From contig JANOAR010000196.1 of the NCBI GenBank assembly GCA_031411235.1, forward strand, positions 1-10,758: DNA of 10,758 bases, read 5' to 3'. This stretch comes from JANOAR01 sp031411235 (GTDB lineage Bacteria > Verrucomicrobiota > Verrucomicrobiia > Verrucomicrobiales > Verrucomicrobiaceae). The notes beneath the pieces were generated by a model. The model worked only from the letters and a program-made list of their open reading frames with translations, ran no database searches and was not told the origin of the DNA. Every line of letters begins with the position of its first letter. The first letter of the stretch is position 1. The translations under genes were made by a program, and so were the position numbers. Positions 1 to 5,560 of the stretch are shown one piece after another.

Positions 1-99
1 CGAGGCATGCTCTGCGCCACCTACGGCCTGCGCGACTATGCCTTCCTCAAGCTCCGACTTTATGCTCTCCACGAATCAAAATGGACACTGGTTGGCTGA
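1..99 (+). CDS. C-terminal fragment of an unrecognised protein
   Basis: The first reading frame is open from base 1 and ends with TGA at 97-99, giving 32 residues that include LCATYGLRDYAFLKLRLYAL. The start lies outside the window. The mix of aromatic, basic and leucine residues looks like a real folded C-terminus. It vaguely recalls the ends of some transposases, but I cannot name a family. The following 127 bases (100-226) show no gene or clear signal. The main alternative is that this is a chance open frame at the window edge. Confidence 0.4.
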   Translation, partial: RGMLCATYGLRDYAFLKLRLYALHESKWTLVG

Positions 100-226
100 C
101 TAACCCAACTAACTCCATGACTTAACTTCCAGGATGAGGCAGAAAAACCCAGATTCCGTCGGAGGAATCGAAATTGCCTTCCACCAAGACACGAATAACT
201 TGTCATAGTTCAAACCGCCCCAAGCC

Positions 227-553
227 ATGCCAACAATCCCCCTCAACGCCACGATCCAAAAGCAAGCCCAGCTACTGGCTGAAGAAGCCCGCCGCACGGA
301 TCCTAGCATCATCAAGTTCTACTGGTTCCCAGCGGAGAACGAGGTTCGACTCATTGAGGTCGCGACCGACATGCAGCCTTCGCTCGACGATGCGGTGCAG
401 CCGTATTACTTCCCTGCATCACCACAGCACAACATGCCTGCCTTGTCCGGCGTGGCCCTGATCCGCGATGGCGAGGACGGCAAGCTCAAACTGCCCAAAG
501 GCTGGGGAACCTGGGCCGAGGCTGAGCTGCTCAAGATGGAGGATGCCGAATGA
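227..553 (+). CDS. small conserved-type hypothetical protein, partner of the downstream HEPN-like protein
   Basis: This encodes 108 residues with no signal peptide or membrane segment. Visible features are an N-terminal helix rich in Ala/Glu/Gln (residues about 7-22), a central stretch with IIKFYWFPAENEVRLIEV (about 28-45), and a C-terminal stretch with SGVALIR and KLKLPKGWGTWAEAELL. This pattern matches a family of roughly 105-residue uncharacterised bacterial proteins I remember as neighbours of HEPN-like genes, but I could not verify that by search. Its TGA stop (551-553) overlaps the ATG of the next gene in an ATGA arrangement, and it carries that gene's ribosome binding site, so the two are very likely translationally coupled. 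Its own start has no Shine-Dalgarno sequence; the upstream bases are C-rich. The function is unknown. An antitoxin-like or regulatory role is only an inference from the pairing. Confidence 0.75.
   Translation: MPTIPLNATIQKQAQLLAEEARRTDPSIIKFYWFPAENEVRLIEVATDMQPSLDDAVQPYYFPASPQHNMPALSGVALIRDGEDGKLKLPKGWGTWAEAELLKMEDAE
538..542 (+). promoter_or_regulatory. Shine-Dalgarno site for the HEPN-like gene
   Basis: GGAGG lies 7 nt before the ATG at 550, inside the last codons of the upstream gene. It supports the 550 start and a coupled translation mechanism. It stands out because the other genes in this window lack a recognisable Shine-Dalgarno sequence. Confidence 0.7.
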
Positions 554-1032
554 CTTGGCGGGAGGCGTTCCGCCAGCAGGCGTTGAGCGACTACGCCGTC
601 TTCCGCCATCTCACCAGTCAGGCTGACATTCCGGTCTGCCATCGTCTGCACTACCTGCAAATGGCGACCGAGAAGCTGGCGAAAAGTCTCCTCTTGGTCG
701 GCAGCAATGCACTGGATGAACGATCACACTTTGCCTTGGTACCCTTCCTTCGGATGCTTCCGAGTCGGCCCGACATTCGAGCGCGATTGAAGTGGGCGGA
801 CAATCCCAAGCAATTCAAGACCTACATCGAGAAGAAGGTCATCCCGTGGGCCGAGAGGATTCAGAACCTCGTGCCCGTCGGCGACATTGACCGCCTCAAT
901 CCCGAGTATCCGTGGCTGAACGGACGTGGCGAAGTGGAATGCCCAGCAGCCTACGGCTTTCCCGAATTCTCGAAGGAGGAGTTGATTGGCTTCGCCACAT
1001 TCATCGACAACTTGATTCGCGTCACAGGCTGA
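550..1032 (+). CDS. HEPN-like domain protein
   Basis: This is a 160-residue, probably all-helical soluble protein. Residues about 31-51 (CHRLHYLQMATEKLAKSLLL) resemble the helix of HEPN-domain proteins in which a paired 'LQxAxEKLxKxLL' pattern packs against the first helix. The segment RSHFALVPFLRMLPSR (about 58-73) carries an R-x-H arrangement, but the canonical R-x4-6-H HEPN RNase motif is not clearly present. The later segment with LNPEYPW (about 117-123) looks like a family signature. HEPN proteins include RNase toxins of HEPN/MNT modules as well as non-catalytic scaffolds. Here the partner is not a nucleotidyltransferase but the 108-residue protein just upstream, with a 4-nt overlap. Assignment to the HEPN superfamily is fairly likely. 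Toxin activity is not shown by the sequence. Confidence 0.72.
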   Translation: MTWREAFRQQALSDYAVFRHLTSQADIPVCHRLHYLQMATEKLAKSLLLVGSNALDERSHFALVPFLRMLPSRPDIRARLKWADNPKQFKTYIEKKVIPWAERIQNLVPVGDIDRLNPEYPWLNGRGEVECPAAYGFPEFSKEELIGFATFIDNLIRVTG

Positions 1033-1237
1033 GTCTTGCTGGATAAGAATGTCGGAACCCGCGAACGAGGCGGCTCCCTCCTGAAAAATACTGCGCACAC
1101 TGTGATGCTCGTGACCCATTTCCTGCTCGTAGAGATTGAGGGCGAAGTTCATTACCGCGATTTGCCAAGTACGGATCGCAAGGGCGATCATTCCAAGCTA
1201 AATTCGCCGCCAAACAATCCTGGCATAATCCAACTCG

Positions 1238-1792
1238 ATGAAACTATCCCAATCACTTGCTCGCCTTCTGCTGCTCCTCGCCTTGTCGCTTGGCCAACTC
1301 ACGCTCTCATCGCAGGCGGAGGAGGAGGAAAACTGGCAGGTTCCCGTGACTCTCGGCAAGGACGGTTGGATGATTTATGAGAATGGGCGTTTTGGCTCGG
1401 TGATTCCGGTTCCTCCGGGCATGATGGCGCTGCGTCCACCGGACAATGGTGGCGGGCAAGCATTCGTCTCAGCGAATGGTAAGGTCAGGCTCACGGTGTA
1501 TGGCTCCTTCAATGTGGATGACTTTGGCAATCTCGAGGCGCGGTGGAAGGCCGATCTCGCCGAGGAGGGGCGCACGATCACCTACAAGCGCAAGACGGAG
1601 AGCTGGTATGTCATTTCCGGGGTCATGAAGGATGGCACCGGGTTCTACGAACGATACACCGCTGACAGCAAATACACGGCTGGCTGGCAGATGAGCTACC
1701 CGCAGGCCGAGGAGAAGAAGTATTCCCCGTGGATCGAGCGGATCGCCAAGGGTTACGAGCCGAGGCTGGGAAAAGGCGATGATCGCCTTTAG
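1238..1792 (+). CDS. secreted hypothetical protein
   Basis: This encodes 184 residues. It starts with a clear Sec signal peptide: a basic N-terminus (MKLSQSLAR), a leucine-rich core (residues about 9-22), and a plausible signal peptidase I site after SSQA (residue 27), followed by an acidic run EEEEN. There is no lipobox cysteine. The mature part has beta-rich segments such as GKVRLTVYGSF, TESWYVISGVMKDGTGFYERY and a C-terminal YPQAEEKKYSPWIERIAKGYEP. The pattern 'V-(I/L)-S-G ... FYE ... YP' recalls small periplasmic proteins of unknown function in other bacteria, but I cannot name a family. It is probably exported and monocistronic; 205 bp without a recognisable gene precede it and no Shine-Dalgarno sequence is visible. 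Its stop codon overlaps a terminator-like hairpin, and it converges on mdh. Confidence 0.75.
   Translation: MKLSQSLARLLLLLALSLGQLTLSSQAEEEENWQVPVTLGKDGWMIYENGRFGSVIPVPPGMMALRPPDNGGGQAFVSANGKVRLTVYGSFNVDDFGNLEARWKADLAEEGRTITYKRKTESWYVISGVMKDGTGFYERYTADSKYTAGWQMSYPQAEEKKYSPWIERIAKGYEPRLGKGDDRL
1772..1790 (-). terminator. possible terminator between convergent genes, mainly for mdh
   Basis: AAAGGCGA and TCGCCTTT form a perfect 8-bp stem around a 3-nt TGA loop. Read on the minus strand, the hairpin lies about 45 nt past the mdh stop and ends in a short TTTT run, so weak intrinsic termination is plausible. It also covers the final codons of the secreted-protein gene on the plus strand, where no T run follows. 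The T tract is short, so confidence is modest. Confidence 0.4.
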
Positions 1793-1834
1793 CGATCTCT
1801 GCGCCCAATCCCCCTGGCGAGGCAAGTGATCAGC

Positions 1835-2824
1835 TTAGCCGATTAGCCCCAGCTCGGTCACGGCTGCGCGCTCGTCTTTCAACTCTCCCACGGTCACGTC
1901 GATGCGGCTCTGGCTGAAGTCATTGAGCGGCACGCCTTGGATGATCTCCCAGTTCTGGCCATCGGTGCGGATGGGGAAGCTGGACATGATGCCGGGGGCC
2001 ACTCCGTAGCTGCCGTCGGAGCAGACCGCGACGCTCGTCCAGTCGCCCGCAGGCGTGGGGTGCGTGAGGCTGAAGACGGTGTCGCAGGCGGCATTCGCTG
2101 CGGAGGCGGCGGAGGAAAGGCCTCGCGCTTTGATGATGGCTGCGCCGCGCTGTTGCACCGTGCTGATGAAGTCGCCCTTCAGCCATTCGTGGTCGGTGAT
2201 CACCTCGGTCGCAGGCTTGCCGCTGATCTTGGTGTTGTAGAAGTCGGGATACATGGTGCTGCTGTGGTTGCCCCAGATGCACAGGTTGGTCACGTCGCTG
2301 GAGAGCACACCAGCCTTAGCCGCGAGCTGGCTCTTGGCACGGTTTTCATCCAGGCGTGTCATGGCGAACCAACGATTCGTGGGCACGTCCTTGGCGTTGT
2401 TCATCGCGATGAGGCAGTTGGTGTTGCAGGGGTTGCCCACGACGAGCACGCGCACGTCGCTGGCGGCGTTTTTCTGAATCGCCTTGCCTTGGCCGATGAA
2501 GATGTTGCCGTTGATCTTGAGCAAGTCGCTGCGCTCCATGCCGGCTTTCCGTGGCACGCTGCCGACGAGGATGGCCCAGTTCACACCGCTGAAACCTTCG
2601 TCCAGGCTCGCGGTCGGAGTCACGCTGTGCAGCAGAGGGAAGGCGCAATCGTCGAGTTCCATCACCACGCCGCCGAGGGCTGGCAGTGCGGGCTCGATTT
2701 CGATGAGGCGCAGGGCTACGGGCTGATCCGGGCCAAACAAAGCGCCCGAGGCGATGCGAAAGAGGAGGGAGTATCCGATCTGACCTGCGGCTCCGGTGAC
2801 GGCGACATTGATGGGCTTCTTCAT
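1835..2824 (-). CDS. mdh: malate dehydrogenase
   Basis: This 329-residue cytosolic NAD-dependent enzyme interconverts malate and oxaloacetate in the TCA cycle. Visible motifs are the Rossmann glycine pattern GAAGQIG (11-17), the mobile loop VGSVPRKAGMERSDLL with substrate arginines R92 and R98 (88-102), the NPCNTN segment (131-136), RLDENRA with R157, D159 and R162, and the catalytic histidine H187 in IWGNHSS. The length and motifs fit the longer cytosolic-type MDH group (about 325-330 residues). The frame is open further upstream, but the start at 2824 gives MKKPINVAVTGAAG, which is where the family begins. No Shine-Dalgarno sequence is visible. The loop NPCNTN has cysteine where many homologues have alanine. 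It is the last gene of a same-strand group after nusB, with 118 bp between them, so it may have its own promoter or be co-transcribed. Confidence 0.96.
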   Translation of the reverse strand: MKKPINVAVTGAAGQIGYSLLFRIASGALFGPDQPVALRLIEIEPALPALGGVVMELDDCAFPLLHSVTPTASLDEGFSGVNWAILVGSVPRKAGMERSDLLKINGNIFIGQGKAIQKNAASDVRVLVVGNPCNTNCLIAMNNAKDVPTNRWFAMTRLDENRAKSQLAAKAGVLSSDVTNLCIWGNHSSTMYPDFYNTKISGKPATEVITDHEWLKGDFISTVQQRGAAIIKARGLSSAASAANAACDTVFSLTHPTPAGDWTSVAVCSDGSYGVAPGIMSSFPIRTDGQNWEIIQGVPLNDFSQSRIDVTVGELKDERAAVTELGLIG

Positions 2825-2942
2825 GCGATAACGAGTAGTCTGGGTGGGATTAAAATGGGGCCGCGAGTGTGAAACACCTGGGCCGTGGTGCAAGGCGAAT
2901 GTCGCGCTCGAAGGCGCTGTATTTGGCTCCGCCCATACGCCG

Positions 2943-3362
2943 CTATTTCGGACGCAGCTCCTTGGCGATGCGATCCAGCACGCCGTTGATGAAGCCGCTG
3001 GATTCACCTGAGCAGAATTTTTTGGTGATCTCGATGGCCTCGTTGATGATCACGGGCGCGGGCACCTCTTTGGCGTGCAGGAACTCGTAGATGGCGAGGC
3101 GCAAAATATTGCGCTCGACGTTGCCGACGCGGTCGATGCTGAAGTTGTCGCAAGCGGCGCGGATGTGGCGGTCGATGTCATGCATGTGCTCATGCACGCC
3201 ACGTACCAAGTCCTCGGCATAGGCGCGTGCGCCAGCCTTGGCGCTGTGCAACTCCCAGAAGCCTCGCTGCTCCTCGGGGCAGGGGGCGCTGTGGCCCTCA
3301 TGGAGTTCGTGAGCGAATAGATACTGCACTGCGGCTTCGCGGCCTTCGCGTCGTCTTCCCAT
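2943..3362 (-). CDS. nusB: transcription antitermination factor NusB
   Basis: This is a 139-residue all-helical RNA-binding protein. NusB pairs with NusE (ribosomal protein S10) on boxA RNA to promote antitermination, chiefly of rRNA operons. The N-terminal GRRREGREAAVQYLFAHEL (2-20) is the typical arginine-rich first helix. The signature NFSIDRVGNVERNILRLAIYE (73-93) and the PAPVIINEAIEITKKFCSGESSGFINGVLD region (101-130, key residues INEAIE and FINGVLD) are hallmark family blocks. The length is normal. It lies 62 bp after ribH on the same strand; ribH-nusB adjacency is a widespread conserved pairing and supports both calls. The leader has no Shine-Dalgarno sequence; instead a CCCCTCC run sits 22 nt before the start. 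Confidence 0.96.
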   Translation of the reverse strand: MGRRREGREAAVQYLFAHELHEGHSAPCPEEQRGFWELHSAKAGARAYAEDLVRGVHEHMHDIDRHIRAACDNFSIDRVGNVERNILRLAIYEFLHAKEVPAPVIINEAIEITKKFCSGESSGFINGVLDRIAKELRPK

Positions 3363-3424
3363 GATAAAAATGTCTCGGTGTGTCGGAGGGGTTGTGTGAA
3401 TGAAAAAAGCGGATGGCCTGGGGG

Positions 3425-3910
3425 CTAGATAGCGTGGGCTTCGCGGGTCTTTTGGAAGAGTGTCACCATGTTGACGGCGGTGCGTGCGGCTTCCGTGCCA
3501 CGATTGATTTCTTCGCCGATGCAGCGCTCGTGGGCTTGCTGCTCATTGTCGAGCAGCAGCACTTCATGGATAACTGGAGTGACGTGGGCGACGGCGATTT
3601 TTTGCAAGGCATCGGTCACGGAAGCCCCCACGAGATCGGCGTGTTCGGTGGCTCCGCGAATGATGACGCCCAGCGCGATGACAGCGTCGGTCTCGGTTTG
3701 CTTCAGCACCATCTCAACGGTCACGGGTATCTCGAAGGCCCCTGGCACGCGGTACACGGCGATGGTGGCATTCGTCATGATGGTCTCCAACTCATCACGC
3801 GCGGCGTCGAGCATCGCGGTCACATACTTGTCGTTGTAGCGGCTGGCGATGATGGCGATGTGGCAGGCGTTCGTGTTGGAGGATGGGCGGGCAGCGGCGT
3901 TGCGGGACAT
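3425..3910 (-). CDS. ribH: 6,7-dimethyl-8-ribityllumazine synthase
   Basis: This encodes 161 residues. RibH condenses 5-amino-6-ribitylamino-uracil with 3,4-dihydroxy-2-butanone 4-phosphate to make lumazine, the direct riboflavin precursor, and usually assembles as pentamers or 60-meric capsids. Visible motifs are ASRYN (22-26), VPGAFEIP (55-62), ALGVIIRGATEHADLV (79-94) with the likely catalytic H90, and PVIHEVLLLDNEQQAHERC (112-130) with R129 in the phosphate-binding position. The Asn/Ala-rich first 14 residues are an extra tail. The segment HEVLLLDN replaces the more usual FGVLTTDT, probably a lineage variant. It sits 214 bp downstream of ribBA and directly upstream of nusB. The start at 3910 has no Shine-Dalgarno sequence; the leader is C-rich (CCCCCTCCCC). 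Confidence 0.96.
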   Translation of the reverse strand: MSRNAAARPSSNTNACHIAIIASRYNDKYVTAMLDAARDELETIMTNATIAVYRVPGAFEIPVTVEMVLKQTETDAVIALGVIIRGATEHADLVGASVTDALQKIAVAHVTPVIHEVLLLDNEQQAHERCIGEEINRGTEAARTAVNMVTLFQKTREAHAI

Positions 3911-4124
3911 GAGTTTGTGGGGAGGGGGTCAGAGGGTGAAAGGGGCGGCGCTGTGGCAGGGCTGATGGGTAAAAGCTTGCTCAGGAGAGCGAGGGTTTTT
4001 TGCGGCGGCAACTTGGGTTTCGAGGCTGGTAGATACGCGCTCTGGCCACCACCGCCTGAATGCCTGCCTTCGTTGCTTTTGATCTTTAGAGGTCTAGGCC
4101 TGCGGCCCTTCTGGTCTTGGCTCC

Positions 4125-5330
4125 TCATAGTCCGTGGCCCATTTTTTTCTTCTTGGTTTCGAGGTACTTGGCGTTGTGTTCGTTCGGTGTTTCGCGAATC
4201 GGGATTTGCTCGGTGATCTCGAGTTTGTGACCTTCCAGACCGACGACTTTGCGCGGGTTGTTGGTCATCAGGCGGATTTTTCGGATGCCTAGGTCGAAGA
4301 GGATTTGCGCCCCCATGCCGTAGTCGCGCAAGTCCATGCCAAAGCCTAGCTTGAGGTTGGCTTCGACGGTATCGAGTCCCTCCTCCTGGAGCTTGTAGGC
4401 GTGAATTTTGGCGGGCAAGCCGATGCCGCGGCCTTCTTGCCGCATGTAGAGGAGCACGCCACGGCCTTCGTTTTGGATGCGCTCCATGGCCGTGTGGAGT
4501 TGGCCACCGCAGTCGCAGCGACGCGAGCCGAAGACATCACCTGTGAGGCACTCGCTATGCACTCTGACCAGCACAGGTTCGCCGTCGTCGATGCGGCCTT
4601 TCACCAGAGCGAGATGATGCTCGTCGCTGAGTCTGGAACGATAGAGATGCAGGTCGAACTCACCGTAGTCGGTGGGCATCTTGATGACGTGCTCGCGCTC
4701 GATGAGTCGCTCGCGCTCGCGCCGATACTGGATGAGCGCGGCGATGGTGCAGATTTTTAGCCCGTGCTTAGCGCGGAACTTGATCAAATCGGGCAAGCGC
4801 GCTGGGCTGCCGTCGTCCTTCAGCACTTCGATGAGGGCACCCGCAGGCTGCAAGCCCGCCAGCCGCGCGAGATCCACCGCCGCCTCGGTATGGCCAGCAC
4901 GACGGAGCACGCCGCCATTTTTAGCCAGCAGGGGGTTCACATGGCCGGGCTGGACGAAGTCCTCCAGCCGCGCCTGAGGATGGGCGAGGTGGGCGATGGT
5001 ACGGGCGCGTTCAGCGACGCTGATGCCCGTGTGCATACCCGCACGCAGATCCACGGTGATGGCGAAATTGGTGCGAAAGGGCTCGGTATTATTGGGCACC
5101 ATGCTCTCCAGTCGCAGACTGCGAGCCAGGGTTTCATCCAGCGGAGCGCACAACATGCCGCGTCCCTGGGTGACCATGAAATTGACCATCTCGGGGGTGA
5201 TCTTCTCTGCCGCGCAGATGAGGTCGCCTTCGTTCTCGCGATCCTCGTCATCGGTCACGATGACCATGCGGCCATCACGAATATCGGCGACAACGGCTTC
5301 GATAGAATCAAATTGAAAGTCAGCGGGCAT
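4125..5330 (-). CDS. ribBA: bifunctional 3,4-dihydroxy-2-butanone 4-phosphate synthase / GTP cyclohydrolase II
   Basis: This encodes 401 residues carrying both entry enzymes of riboflavin synthesis. The N-terminal RibB domain (about 5-203) turns ribulose 5-phosphate into DHBP. It shows the acidic metal/substrate loop DDEDRENEGD (27-36), HTGISVAERA (100-109) and RRAGHTEAAVDLARLAGL with H147. The C-terminal RibA domain (about 208-390) opens GTP. It shows the zinc cysteines C261, C272 and C274 in ECLTGDVFGSRRCDCG, then RQEGRGIGLPAKIHAYKLQ (297-315), DLRDYGMGAQIL (333-344) and LMTNNPRK (354-361). All key residues are intact. The C-terminus ends in a lysine run, KKKKMGHGL. The frame is open up to 5486, but MPADFQFDSIEAVVADIRDG at 5330 is the natural family start; an in-frame ATG at 5351 is an alternative. 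No FMN riboswitch was recognised upstream. It is divergent from acnA. Confidence 0.96.
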   Translation of the reverse strand: MPADFQFDSIEAVVADIRDGRMVIVTDDEDRENEGDLICAAEKITPEMVNFMVTQGRGMLCAPLDETLARSLRLESMVPNNTEPFRTNFAITVDLRAGMHTGISVAERARTIAHLAHPQARLEDFVQPGHVNPLLAKNGGVLRRAGHTEAAVDLARLAGLQPAGALIEVLKDDGSPARLPDLIKFRAKHGLKICTIAALIQYRRERERLIEREHVIKMPTDYGEFDLHLYRSRLSDEHHLALVKGRIDDGEPVLVRVHSECLTGDVFGSRRCDCGGQLHTAMERIQNEGRGVLLYMRQEGRGIGLPAKIHAYKLQEEGLDTVEANLKLGFGMDLRDYGMGAQILFDLGIRKIRLMTNNPRKVVGLEGHKLEITEQIPIRETPNEHNAKYLETKKKKMGHGL

Positions 5331-5491
5331 AAGAAAGAGCGACCCTGCCATCCAACGCTGGCTGGGCAAAGTGGGCTGGCACCCTAGACGCCTCAAAAGA
5401 GAAATCCAGCACCGTGTTGAAACTTCTAGCGACGGCTCATGCGCTGCGGATTTCACTTTCGGTATGACGGGCGGTAATCCTGGCACGACTC

Positions 5492-5507
5492 GCGCTTGCC
5501 CAAGCGC
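5492..5507. repeat. short inverted repeat in the ribBA/acnA divergent promoter region
   Basis: GCGCTTG and CAAGCGC form a perfect 7-bp dyad around CC. It lies between the divergent ribBA and acnA starts, 54 bp before the acnA ATG. It could be an operator for a dimeric regulator or a chance palindrome. No confident -35/-10 pair was seen on either strand in this gap. Confidence 0.25.
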
Positions 5508-5560
5508 TCGGTGTGCCTAGATTCGCACCCCTTTTTGCACCCCTCCACACGTCCCTAACT

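Noticed and set aside
1..99. Transposase end
   Set aside because: Only 32 residues are available and the resemblance is vague, so no mobile element was called.
724..1191. 155-codon open frame on the minus strand
   Set aside because: It is antisense to the HEPN-like gene, which has a Shine-Dalgarno site and a coherent protein pattern.
1036..1380. 114-codon open frame on the plus strand
   Set aside because: It overlaps the signal-peptide gene at 1238 in another frame and has no binding site or domain.
1937..2872. 311-codon open frame on the plus strand
   Set aside because: It is antisense to mdh, which has all catalytic motifs. The translation is low-complexity and lacks any recognisable domain.
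3413..4216. 267-codon open frame on the plus strand
   Set aside because: It overlaps ribH and the end of ribBA on the opposite strand. Its composition is shadow-like.
5331..5512. FMN riboswitch upstream of ribBA
   Set aside because: The conserved RFN sequence blocks were not recognised on the minus strand.
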